NCBI RefSeq assembly: GCF_900111075.1
Contig: NZ_FOFZ01000002.1
Span: 1 to 64,000, forward strand
Reading direction: 5' to 3'
From: Flavobacterium frigoris
GTDB taxonomy: Bacteria > Bacteroidota > Bacteroidia > Flavobacteriales > Flavobacteriaceae
DNA: 64,000 nucleotides
Each line of letters begins with the position of its first letter. Within the stretch, counting starts at the first letter, position 1. Under the pieces are notes generated by a model, which worked only from the letters and a program-made list of their open reading frames with translations, did no database searches and was not told the origin of the DNA. Below are positions 1-7,098 of the stretch, one piece after another. A program made the translations under genes and the position numbers.

Positions 1-276
1 GAAGAAAATGTTCAAGAGAGCCGAAGAGAATGGATGCTTTTGATGATGGAACGAGCAGGTAAAAAGAATAGCAATGTAAAGCATAGACAATTTTGGCAAC
101 AAGATAATCACCCAATAGAGATTTGGTCGCTAAAGGTTTTTGAGCAAAAGCTTAACTATATTCATCAAAATCCTGTTGAATCAGGTTTTGTAACTGATCC
201 AATAGGTTGGAAATACAGCAGTGCTAGAAATTATGGAAATAATGACCAAACACTTTTAGAGATAGACGTGAATTGA
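1..276 (+). CDS. REP-associated tyrosine transposase (RAYT, IS200-like Y1 family), C-terminal part
   Basis: The reading frame is already open at base 1, so the gene begins outside the window and only about 91 C-terminal residues are visible. HRQFWQQDNHP, NYIHQNPVESGFV and the end WKYSSARNY are the usual C-terminal signature of Y1_Tnp/RAYT proteins in Bacteroidota. The HUH metal site and the catalytic tyrosine lie upstream and cannot be checked. RAYTs process REP palindromes in single-stranded DNA. REP-like sequences occur just after the stop (285-297) and at 1427-1455 and 1510-1540, which supports the assignment. The stop TGA at 274-276 is in the same frame as the next gene, and that frame stays open after it. 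Family call is firm; activity is unknown. Confidence 0.85.
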   Translation, partial: EENVQESRREWMLLMMERAGKKNSNVKHRQFWQQDNHPIEIWSLKVFEQKLNYIHQNPVESGFVTDPIGWKYSSARNYGNNDQTLLEIDVN

Positions 277-282
277 TTTATA

Positions 283-861
283 ATGTGGGCACGAGCGGGG
301 GATAGATATTATAAAACCAAGACAATCGCTAATGCTATTTATAATACAGAAACGGGAAAAAAAGATATTGATAATATGATAAAATTAGTAGATCAAGTTT
401 TTCAATATAAAATGAGTAAATCTAAAGAGGAAGTGAGTAATAATAAATTTTTAGACAAATCACTTGATAACTATTGGTTTAAAGAAGGGATCGATGTAGA
501 AACTTTTCCAGCTTTTGGAGTGTCGGCTTTAACATCAGATTTTGATGAAGATAAACTTGGACTATTTTGTATTGGCGGTACTCAAGCTGCAAAAGTGGGA
601 GTGAAAGAATTTAAACCTATAATTGAGGGAAATAATGTAGGGTATGAAGCAACAGTAATTATTGAATATTTAGATGCATTTGGAGTTTCTGAAAGCGACT
701 ATACAAAAGATCTTGGAATACTGGGATCTAGTAATTTAGCTCAATATAATTATCGAGGAGGAGTTTTATCTCAATGGATTCTACAACACCAATATGGATA
801 TAAACCTTTTAATGACTATTTAACTTATGTTGTAAAAATGAAAAAAGTATGGAAAAAATAA
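283..861 (+). CDS. DUF3289-like toxin C-terminal domain, probably 5'-truncated
   Basis: A 192-residue soluble protein with no signal peptide or membrane segment. The C-terminal half has a pattern I associate with DUF3289 proteins of polymorphic and contact-dependent toxins: an IGGTQAAKV strand, then YLDAFGVSESD, then WILQHQYGYKPF near the end (D-x-FG-hydrophobic-xxxD followed by h-LQ-xx-YKPF). The first residues (MWARAGD) are encoded by REP-like DNA, so the annotated ATG is probably an accident and the original N-terminal delivery region was lost or replaced. The gene overlaps the next one by 13 nt, as toxin and immunity genes often do. The toxin reading is inference from domain resemblance and context; the biochemical activity is unknown. 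Confidence 0.55.
   Translation: MWARAGDRYYKTKTIANAIYNTETGKKDIDNMIKLVDQVFQYKMSKSKEEVSNNKFLDKSLDNYWFKEGIDVETFPAFGVSALTSDFDEDKLGLFCIGGTQAAKVGVKEFKPIIEGNNVGYEATVIIEYLDAFGVSESDYTKDLGILGSSNLAQYNYRGGVLSQWILQHQYGYKPFNDYLTYVVKMKKVWKK
285..297 (+). repeat. REP-like half element (gtgggcacgagcg)
   Basis: The 13 nt gtgggcacgagcg is the exact reverse complement of the outer end of the REP-like element at 1427-1455, and 11 nt of it recur in the one at 1510-1540. It lies 9 nt after the RAYT stop and supplies the first codons of the following gene. It therefore forms the left border of an inverted pair around the toxin/immunity block. Confidence 0.6.
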
Positions 862-1286
862 AAGAAATATTTAGACATTTTATATTGTCAGAACTTGTGT
901 CAATATTTTTCACTTTTATATTTGGTTTTTTTTTAATAAATAAAGATCCATTATGGTTATTTTTTTTCATTGTTTGCTCGTATGTTTTTTATATATCAAA
1001 ATGGAATTTATTATTAACTCTTATTTTTTATTATATAAATCAAAACATATCAAAGATAATCTCAGTAATTAGTATTCTAGTATTGCTTTTTATTACTGTT
1101 TATTTGTTTTATAATCGGAATTATTATGAAAGTCTTTCATTAGATAAATACCCACATTCATTTATGAGAGCTAATATAGAAAAAATATTAATTTTTTTAT
1201 GTTTAGTTATAAGTCACTTGTTAGTGAAGTTTGATTACATAATTTGGGCTAAGATGAAAAGATTTAAAAAAAACATTAAAAGATAG
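849..1286 (+). CDS. Small multi-pass membrane protein, probable immunity protein
   Basis: A 145-residue, very hydrophobic protein with about four membrane segments (roughly residues 12-30, 34-52, 70-90 and 110-128) and a basic tail ending KRFKKNIKR. I recognise no named family. Its start overlaps the stop of the DUF3289-like gene by 13 nt, so the two are probably translated together. A small membrane protein directly behind a toxin-like domain is the usual arrangement for immunity to toxins acting at the inner membrane or periplasm. Base composition is very AT-rich compared with the REP-bearing DNA that follows. The immunity role is inferred only from position and size. Confidence 0.5.
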   Translation: MEKIKEIFRHFILSELVSIFFTFIFGFFLINKDPLWLFFFIVCSYVFYISKWNLLLTLIFYYINQNISKIISVISILVLLFITVYLFYNRNYYESLSLDKYPHSFMRANIEKILIFLCLVISHLLVKFDYIIWAKMKRFKKNIKR

Positions 1287-1426
1287 GCTTTATAAGCGGA
1301 TCGTTGGAGTGTGCTGTGAATTACCAATAGTTGCGAACCTTGGTCAATGTTGTATAAGAGATGGAAGCAGGTCTTCTGCAATCGCTGTGCAAGCGGAGGT
1401 TTGACCCCCCGCTGGTTTGAGCGTAT

Positions 1427-1455
1427 GCTAGCGCGAGCTTCTCGCTCGTGCCCAC
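1427..1455 (-). repeat. REP-like palindromic element, copy A
   Basis: Runs from gctagcgcgag to ctcgtgcccac, with an internal hairpin (gcgag/ctcgc). Its right end cgctcgtgcccac is the exact reverse complement of 285-297 behind the RAYT gene. REP elements of this kind are the usual partners of RAYT transposases. Confidence 0.65.
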
Positions 1456-1509
1456 AAAGTAAAAACATTATTAATTCCCCACGCCGTCGCGAGCAAAAAT
1501 AACTTCAAA

Positions 1510-1540
1510 GGCTAGCGCGACGCCTCTGGCTCGTGCCCAC
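1510..1540 (-). repeat. REP-like palindromic element, copy B
   Basis: Shares gctagcgcga and ctcgtgcccac with copy A in the same orientation, but the centre (cgcctctgg) differs. Two same-orientation REPs about 55 nt apart resemble REP singlets or doublets near RAYT genes. Confidence 0.65.
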
Positions 1541-1731
1541 TATCATAAGCAGCTAAAACAAAAACCCAACCTACAACCCTAAAAAGTTGTAGTTTGTTGT
1601 TTTAGGGATAGTTATATTTATCAAAAAAGCAAATGAGCAGGAAATATAAATTTGCTTCCTCCCGAATCTTTTGGTGTGGTTCGTTCAAGAGAAACAAAAC
1701 ATTCTTATGTCTAAAAAACATGCTAGATTTT

Positions 1732-1814
1732 TAGCCCTGATGGAAGTGGCATCCTTTTTAGCCTCGTTCTCAAAACGAGACTAAAAAGATATAACGGACA
1801 GCAGGAATAGCTTC
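1732..1814 (+). ncRNA. Structured repeat resembling the Flavo-1 RNA motif, copy 1
   Basis: The left flank is tagccctgat...catcc and the right flank agatataacggacagc-aggaatagct. Between them lies an extended hairpin: ctttttag (1754-1761) pairs with ctaaaaag (1781-1788), then after one mismatch ctcgt pairs with acgag. The outer parts also pair (agc with gct, cctg with cagg). A second copy with the same flanks and a different but well-paired hairpin lies at 40593-40682 on the other strand. I recall a Flavobacteria structured RNA called Flavo-1 with similar conserved segments; that identification is from memory. The repeat family itself is directly visible. Function is unknown. Confidence 0.6.
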
Positions 1815-1846
1815 AAAAAAATAAAGAAATCTCTTCCAAATCAAGT

Positions 1847-1854
1847 TATCTTTG
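1847..1854 (+). promoter_or_regulatory. Promoter -7 box TATCTTTG
   Basis: An exact match to TAnnTTTG, 34 nt after the end of the structured repeat. No clear TTG lies at the -33 position. The predicted transcript would start almost at the ATG of the short reading frame at 1859. Confidence 0.45.
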
Positions 1855-1858
1855 CCAA

Positions 1859-1921
1859 ATGCCAAAAAAACCCCTTCTCCTACTTCCTCTATTTTCGTTT
1901 TTCCTACTAGGTCAAGCATAA
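1859..1921 (+). pseudogene. Signal-peptide-like remnant, 20 codons
   Basis: Two lysines, a leucine/phenylalanine-rich core and the end LLGQA before a stop look like a complete secretion signal without a mature protein. A different frame stays open from about 1911 to 2022, so a frameshifted or deleted secreted-protein gene is possible. I cannot name the ancestor, and the frame may be chance. Confidence 0.25.
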
Positions 1922-2044
1922 AGTTACGCCGTTACGATAAGTACTTAGGTAAGGTAGCACTCACACAACTGGCACTCGGGACAAACGAACCCCAGAGGAA
2001 AACTAAAGTATTATATTGTACATAAAGCTTCTCAGTCATTTCGT

Positions 2045-3670
2045 TTATTTGACCTTAATTCCTTTTAAATAGGTATTCACGGGCTTCATTCCCAAAATGG
2101 CACTGTCTTCGATTTTCATAATGTCTTTATCATACATAACAAAGTCGGCCCATTTACCCACTTCAAGACTTCCTTTTTCTTTTTCTTCGAAATTAGAATA
2201 AGCAGCCCAAATAGTCATTCCTTTTAAGGTTTCCTCTCGCGTCAATGCATTTTCCATCTGGAAACCATCTCTAGGATATCCTTTACTGTCCTTTCTGGCT
2301 ACAGCCGCATGAAAAGTCAACATTGGGTTCACTTCTTCGACAGGAAAATCAGTTCCTAAAGCTATAACACCCGCTTTTTGAAGTAATTTTTTATAAGCAT
2401 AAGCATTCTTTAAACGCTCTTTTCCTAGTCTTTGCCCTGCCCAATACATGTCTGAAGTAGCGTGCGTAGGTTGAACGGAAGGAATAATTCCTAATTTAAA
2501 ATAATCAAAATCAGCCTCTTGCACAACCTGCGCATGCTCTATTTTCCAACGCCTGTCTTTTTTACCTTCTAAAGCTGCTTTGTACACTTTCAATATTACC
2601 GTATTTGCAGAATCACCAATTGCATGTGTATTCAATTGAAAATTGGAAGCTGCAATTCTATTGGCGATCATTTTCATATCAGGTATAGGAGTAATTAATG
2701 CGCCAAACTGCTCAGGACTATCTGAATATGGCTTGTGCATACAGGCCCCACGAGAACCTAAGGCACCGTCACCATACATTTTAAAAGAACGAACATCCAG
2801 ATTATCGGTTTTGTAAATACCTTTTTTTAGATATAAGTCCATGTTTTTTTGATTCACCGTAACCATTGCATAAACATTAAGCTTCATGACCTTAGCCTTT
2901 TGCAAACTATCGATTAAATCTATAACCTGAGGATCTAAACCAGCATCATTTACCGTAGTCAATCCGTAGTCGAACATGATTTTCTCCGCATCCAGCAGTG
3001 CCGTTATTTGTGTTTTTCTGCTTGGTTTTGGAATGATATTAAACACCAATTCCATTGGGTTATCAATTAAAATTCCTGTTGGTTCTCCATTTACTATTTC
3101 TATCTGCCCGCCAATTGCCTTTGTGTCTTTTGTAATATTTGCCAAGGACAATACTTTACTATTCACCACTATGGCGTGACCATCAACTCTGTTAAGCACT
3201 ACAGGAATATTAGGAAAGTATTTGTCTAAAATTGCTTTAGAAGGAAATTCTTTAACTTCCCAGTCATTTTGATCCCAACCGTTTCCAACAATAAATTTAA
3301 GATTTTTCTTTTTCTGAAAAGCCTGAATCCGACTTATCACTTCCTTCATACTTTTAGTACCGCGCAAATCAACTTCCTGTAAATTTAGCCCGTAACCATA
3401 AAAATGACAGTGCGCATCAATTAAACCTGGATAGATAAACTTGCCTTTCGCATTGATCGTATTCGTAGATTCAAACTTATTGATAATCTCTTCATTTGTT
3501 CCAATGGCCACGATTTCTCCGTCACTTATAGCCATTGCTGTTGCAGTATCAAAAGTTTTGTTTACAGTATATATCGTAGCATCAGTAATTATGCAATCAA
3601 CTGTAGCTTTATCCTTTTTTAAACAAGAAACAAGGGTAAATAAAGCAAGAATTAAAATATAGGGTTTCAT
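2045..3670 (-). CDS. Amidohydrolase family lipoprotein (YtcJ-like)
   Basis: 541 residues. The N-terminus is a lipoprotein signal with lipobox Cys16 (LVSC), so the enzyme is probably anchored in the outer membrane or periplasm. Metal-binding and family motifs appear in order: DAHCHF (85-90), GNGWDQNDW, THAIGDSAN, KIEHAQ and ALGTDFPVE near the C-terminus. This is the amidohydrolase-3/YtcJ architecture, in which a TIM-barrel metallohydrolase cleaves C-N bonds of amides or related compounds. Substrate cannot be read from sequence. It stands alone on the minus strand; no clear promoter was found in the 370 nt to the gene on its left or upstream of its start. The start at 3670 fits the signal peptide. 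Confidence 0.85.
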   Translation of the reverse strand: MKPYILILALFTLVSCLKKDKATVDCIITDATIYTVNKTFDTATAMAISDGEIVAIGTNEEIINKFESTNTINAKGKFIYPGLIDAHCHFYGYGLNLQEVDLRGTKSMKEVISRIQAFQKKKNLKFIVGNGWDQNDWEVKEFPSKAILDKYFPNIPVVLNRVDGHAIVVNSKVLSLANITKDTKAIGGQIEIVNGEPTGILIDNPMELVFNIIPKPSRKTQITALLDAEKIMFDYGLTTVNDAGLDPQVIDLIDSLQKAKVMKLNVYAMVTVNQKNMDLYLKKGIYKTDNLDVRSFKMYGDGALGSRGACMHKPYSDSPEQFGALITPIPDMKMIANRIAASNFQLNTHAIGDSANTVILKVYKAALEGKKDRRWKIEHAQVVQEADFDYFKLGIIPSVQPTHATSDMYWAGQRLGKERLKNAYAYKKLLQKAGVIALGTDFPVEEVNPMLTFHAAVARKDSKGYPRDGFQMENALTREETLKGMTIWAAYSNFEEKEKGSLEVGKWADFVMYDKDIMKIEDSAILGMKPVNTYLKGIKVK

Positions 3671-3835
3671 ATTGTGCGGTTTAGATAGGCTAATATAAAA
3701 AAGAAGCGCAAATAAAAAAAACTACTCCTTGTTATTTACATCGAATCCCGATACTATACTAATTTTTCAAAACAAAATAGAATAATAAATCCCTAAAATT
3801 TCAACACATTACCCATGTTGTTATTAATTTTAAAC

Positions 3836-3866
3836 AAAAAAACGCTCTCATAAAGGAGAACGTTTT
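3836..3866 (-). terminator. Rho-independent terminator of asnB
   Basis: On the minus strand, aaaacgttctc pairs with gagagcgtttt (11 bp, one G-U pair) around a 6-nt loop and is followed by more T. It lies 28 nt after the asnB stop. Confidence 0.8.
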
Positions 3867-3893
3867 CTTAACTAATTAAAAATAAACTTTAAA

Positions 3894-5570
3894 TTATGCT
3901 TTTGAATAAGCATCAGAATGCACATTAGCAACTGCTCTTCCCGAAGGATCATTCATGTTTTTAAATGCTTCATCCCATTCCAAAGCGATTTTTGTACTAC
4001 AAGCCACACTAGCTTCTTGAGGCACACATAAGGCTGCGGCATCACTTGGAAAATGTTCATGAAAAATAGAACGGTAATAATATTCTTCTTTAGATGTAGG
4101 CGTCTGTAATGGGAAACGGAATTTTGCATTTGCCAATTGCTCATCTGTAACCTCAACAGCTACTACTTCTTTCAATTTATCAATCCAGCCGTATCCTACT
4201 CCATCACTAAACTGCTCTTTTTGTCTCCAAGCAACACTTGGCGGCAACATATCTTCAAAAGCTTTACGCACTACCCATTTTTCCATTGGATGTTCTTTGT
4301 TGATCATTTTATCTTGAGGGTTAATTCGCATCGCTACATCCATAAACTCTTTGTCTAAGAACGGTACACGTCCTTCGATTCCCCAAGCCGCTAAACTTTT
4401 GTTAGCTCGTAGACAGTCGTACATATGTAACTTCCCTAATTTACGTACATTTTCTTCATGGAATTCTTGAGCGTTTGGTGCTTTATGAAAATACAAATAC
4501 CCTCCAAAAAGTTCATCAGCTCCTTCACCAGACAAAACCATTTTTATCCCCATTGACTTAATAACTCTTGCCATTAACCACATTGGGGTTGACGCTCTAA
4601 TAGTAGTTACATCATATGTTTCCAAGTTATAAATTACGTCTTTAACCGCATCTAAACCTTCTTGAATTGTAAACTTAATTTCGTGATGAATAGTTCCAAT
4701 ATGATCTGCCACTATTTGAGCAGCTGCCAAATCTGGCGAACCTTCTAATCCTACAGAGAAAGAATGCAATTGCGGATACCAAGCATCAGCGACATCACCT
4801 GACTCTATACGTTTTTGCGCATATTTCTTAGCTATAGCCGAAGTAACCGAAGAATCCAATCCTCCTGAAAGTAATACTCCGTAAGGAACATCACTCATCA
4901 ATTGTCTATGGACAGCTGCTTCCAGCGCTTCTTTGATAGCTGGAATACTTGTTTCGTTGTCTTTTACAGCATCATAATCTGTCCACTCTCTTTTGTACCA
5001 TTGTACAAACTCACCATCTTTGCTAGTCATATAATGTCCTGGGGGAAACAATTGGATTTTTGTACAATATCCTTCCAATGCTTTTAATTCTGAAGCTACA
5101 TAAAAAGTTCCGTGTTGGTCCCAACCAATATATAGTGGAATAATCCCCATATGGTCACGAGCTACAAAATACTCATCTTTATCCACATCATAGATCGCAA
5201 ATCCGAAGATTCCATTCATTTCATCTATAAAATGAGGTCCTTTTTCTTTGTAAAGTGCTAAGATCACCTCGCAGTCACTTTCTGTCTGAAAGTTATATTT
5301 CCCCTCAAATTGTTTACGCAACGCTCTGTGGTTGTAAATTTCACCATTGGCAGCTAAAACTAATTTTCCGTCTTCACTAAATAACGGTTGCTTACCAGAA
5401 GCTGGATCAACAATTGCCAAACGCTCATGAGACATAATCGCTTTATCATTACTATAAATACCACTCCAGTCTGGTCCACGGTGACGAATGATTTTAGACA
5501 TTTCTAATACTTGAGGTCTTAAAACTTCCGCTTTTTGTTTTAGGTCAAAGGCACATACTATTCCACACAT
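3894..5570 (-). CDS. asnB: Asparagine synthetase B (glutamine-hydrolysing)
   Basis: 558 residues, near the usual length for short AsnB enzymes. The protein starts MCGIV, leaving Cys2 as the N-terminal nucleophile of the glutaminase domain; HRGPDWSG and NGEIYNHRALR complete that site. The synthetase domain has the PP-loop SGGLDSSV and SGEGADELFGGY. It makes asparagine from aspartate, glutamine and ATP in the cytoplasm. The gene is monocistronic, with its own promoter (5611-5639) and terminator (3836-3866). An inverted repeat at 5660-5684 just upstream of the promoter suggests control by a regulator, possibly of the Lrp/AsnC type. Confidence 0.95.
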   Translation of the reverse strand: MCGIVCAFDLKQKAEVLRPQVLEMSKIIRHRGPDWSGIYSNDKAIMSHERLAIVDPASGKQPLFSEDGKLVLAANGEIYNHRALRKQFEGKYNFQTESDCEVILALYKEKGPHFIDEMNGIFGFAIYDVDKDEYFVARDHMGIIPLYIGWDQHGTFYVASELKALEGYCTKIQLFPPGHYMTSKDGEFVQWYKREWTDYDAVKDNETSIPAIKEALEAAVHRQLMSDVPYGVLLSGGLDSSVTSAIAKKYAQKRIESGDVADAWYPQLHSFSVGLEGSPDLAAAQIVADHIGTIHHEIKFTIQEGLDAVKDVIYNLETYDVTTIRASTPMWLMARVIKSMGIKMVLSGEGADELFGGYLYFHKAPNAQEFHEENVRKLGKLHMYDCLRANKSLAAWGIEGRVPFLDKEFMDVAMRINPQDKMINKEHPMEKWVVRKAFEDMLPPSVAWRQKEQFSDGVGYGWIDKLKEVVAVEVTDEQLANAKFRFPLQTPTSKEEYYYRSIFHEHFPSDAAALCVPQEASVACSTKIALEWDEAFKNMNDPSGRAVANVHSDAYSKA

Positions 5571-5610
5571 AACTATATATTTTTAAACTGTTATATTTAT
5601 TTTGATAAGC

Positions 5611-5639
5611 CAAAGATGCAATTACAGTTACAATTACAA
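5611..5639 (-). promoter_or_regulatory. asnB promoter
   Basis: On the minus strand, TTG (5637-5639), 18 nt, then CATCTTTG (5611-5618), one mismatch from TAnnTTTG. The predicted leader is about 38 nt. Confidence 0.5.
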
Positions 5640-5659
5640 AACACAAATCGCCAAATTGG

Positions 5660-5684
5660 TTACAATTATAAGTAATAATTGTAA
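5660..5684. promoter_or_regulatory. Operator-like inverted repeat upstream of asnB
   Basis: Perfect 10-nt arms ttacaattat and ataattgtaa around aagta. The same core recurs in direct orientation nearby (ttacaattac at 5628-5637). It lies about 50-75 nt upstream of the predicted asnB start of transcription, a position suited to an activator. The cognate regulator is not in the window. Confidence 0.45.
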
Positions 5685-5802
5685 ATTAGACTCAAAACTG
5701 TAACTAAAAGAACATCGAGAATAGTTTCCAAGTTGAAAATAGTAATTTCATAACGTCTTCTAAAATAATAAAAGCATCTAAGAGGACTAATTAGAATGAA
5801 TA

Positions 5803-6252
5803 CTATGCAATCTCCTCTATCAAATACTTTGTAGTATTTATTTCGAATGTAAAACCTACCACATTCCCCATCAGTTTATTTCCTAAAGGTGATTGTGGAG
5901 ACAAGGCAATAATATTAACTCCTTCTATATTAATTTTAGGCAATGCTAGACTAAGGTATAGGTAGATCCCATTTGCTTTCACTAAACTCCCTACTACTAT
6001 GATTCCCGCAATTTTTGAAGGGTCAATTTTATCTAAAATTGCTTTTTGCGCAACCACTTCGCGTAGTTTATTATTCAGCTTTTCCTGTTCGAGATGCATC
6101 ATGGATAATGCTGTCTCGTGCTTATCCCCGGCAGAACCTTTGGCATCATTTTTAGAATCCTCGGTAAGCGCCACAATCATATCTCTAAAAACATCAATTC
6201 TGTCTTGAACGAGTTGTGAGTAATACTGATATATCTTTTGTTTGAAAGTCAT
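5803..6252 (-). CDS. GreA/GreB-family transcription factor-like protein
   Basis: 149 residues from the ATG at 6252; a longer frame to 6297 adds MCQTHLHLPYLKFII, which is unlikely to be real. The N-terminal half is a charged helical segment (about residues 1-78, with DRIDVFRDMIVALTEDSK and a Glu/Lys-rich stretch) as in the Gre coiled coil. The C-terminal half, from GIIVVGSLVKANGIYLYLS to SPQSPLGNKLMGN, is the FKBP-like GreA/GreB C-terminal domain. Gre factors stimulate cleavage of backtracked transcripts by RNA polymerase. The coiled-coil tip lacks an obvious canonical acidic pair, so this may be a Gre-like variant rather than true GreA. Confidence 0.7.
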   Translation of the reverse strand: MTFKQKIYQYYSQLVQDRIDVFRDMIVALTEDSKNDAKGSAGDKHETALSMMHLEQEKLNNKLREVVAQKAILDKIDPSKIAGIIVVGSLVKANGIYLYLSLALPKINIEGVNIIALSPQSPLGNKLMGNVVGFTFEINTTKYLIEEIA

Positions 6253-6395
6253 AATTATAAATTTTAAATACGGCAAATGCAAATGAGTTTGGCACATTTC
6301 GCTTGAGAAGCAACAGCACTATTTCACATTACAGCTACCAAAGTTATGTTATTATTGTAGAGTCTAACAACTTTTTTTAGAATCCTTTTCAGTAT

Positions 6396-6428
6396 TTGTA
6401 GTGAGTTTTAATAGGAATTTCTAACTTT
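6396..6428 (+). promoter_or_regulatory. Promoter of the DUF2911 gene
   Basis: TTG at 6396-6398, 23 nt, then TAACTTTA (6422-6429), one mismatch from TAnnTTTG. It lies about 43 nt before the chosen ATG. Confidence 0.4.
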
Positions 6429-6471
6429 ACATTTGATTCAAATACTAATTTCAACATATATAATTAAAACT

Positions 6472-7017
6472 ATGAAAAAATCGACATTGATTACTACAAT
6501 CGCTTTTGGCTTTATGATACTACTATCATCAAATGCAAATGCTCAGAAATTCCCTGATCTTGATAAGAGCCCTATGGATGTGGCTTCCTACCCCACCGAT
6601 TATAAAAATGCTGACAAACTTGCAAAAGTAACCTACAGCAGACCGCAACTAAAAGGACGTAGTTTAGACGAACTTGCTCCAGCGGGGAAAGTATGGAGAA
6701 CAGGCGCAAATGAAGCAGCAGAAATCACGCTTTACAAAGACATGAAATTAGGAGAAACTAAAATTAAGGCAGGTACTTATACTTTATATGCTATTCCAGA
6801 AAAAGACAACTACACTATAATTATCAGTAAAGATTTGAATGTTTGGGGATCTTATTTCTACAAAGAAGCTAATGATGTTGCTCGATTAAAAGTCCCTGTA
6901 ACTGAAGGTACTGATTCATTAGAGTCTTTTTCTATGGTTTTCACCAAAGCGGATAATGGTATCGTTCTAAACTTAGGATGGGATAAAGTTAGAGTTGCAG
7001 TTCCGTTTACTGAATAA
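6472..7017 (+). CDS. DUF2911 secreted protein
   Basis: 181 residues from the ATG at 6472. The start was chosen because MKKSTLITTIAFGF opens a clear signal peptide ending SNANAQ; the longer frame from 6433 lies over the promoter. The mature part has the DUF2911 features: VTYSRPQLKGR, then KVWRTGANEAAEI, KIKAGTYTLYAIP and a C-terminal LNLGWDKVRVAVPF strand. DUF2911 proteins are common periplasmic or secreted proteins of Bacteroidota with no established function. The gene ends in a strong bidirectional terminator shared with the convergent barrel gene. Confidence 0.85.
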   Translation: MKKSTLITTIAFGFMILLSSNANAQKFPDLDKSPMDVASYPTDYKNADKLAKVTYSRPQLKGRSLDELAPAGKVWRTGANEAAEITLYKDMKLGETKIKAGTYTLYAIPEKDNYTIIISKDLNVWGSYFYKEANDVARLKVPVTEGTDSLESFSMVFTKADNGIVLNLGWDKVRVAVPFTE

Positions 7018-7035
7018 GACTACTTTACAGTATAC

Positions 7036-7071
7036 AAAAAATGGCTTCCCAAATCAGGAAGCCATTTTTTT
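7036..7071. terminator. Bidirectional terminator
   Basis: atggcttcc (7041-7049) pairs with ggaagccat (7057-7065), flanked by A-run and T-run on both sides. It serves the DUF2911 gene (+) and the barrel gene (-). Confidence 0.9.
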
Positions 7072-7098
7072 ATGCTGTCGTTTAGGCTTTAAGCCAAA

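Larger units (their letters stand above)
1287..2044. other. 758-nt accessory intergenic region
   Basis: No convincing intact gene. From 1287 to about 1425 the DNA is distinctly more GC-rich than its surroundings and runs into two REP-like palindromes (1427-1455, 1510-1540). A weak stem with arms ccctaaaa and ttttaggg lies near 1577-1611. A Flavo-1-like structured element (1732-1814), a -7 promoter box (1847-1854) and a short signal-peptide-like reading frame (1859-1921) follow. A minus-strand open frame across 1235-1468 is an artefact of the REP sequence. Confidence 0.6.

Noticed and set aside
1235..1468. Minus-strand open frame of 77 residues
   Set aside because: It reads the antisense of REP-like DNA and the end of the immunity-like gene; composition (Arg/Ala-rich start, then hydrophobic) is that of a chance frame.
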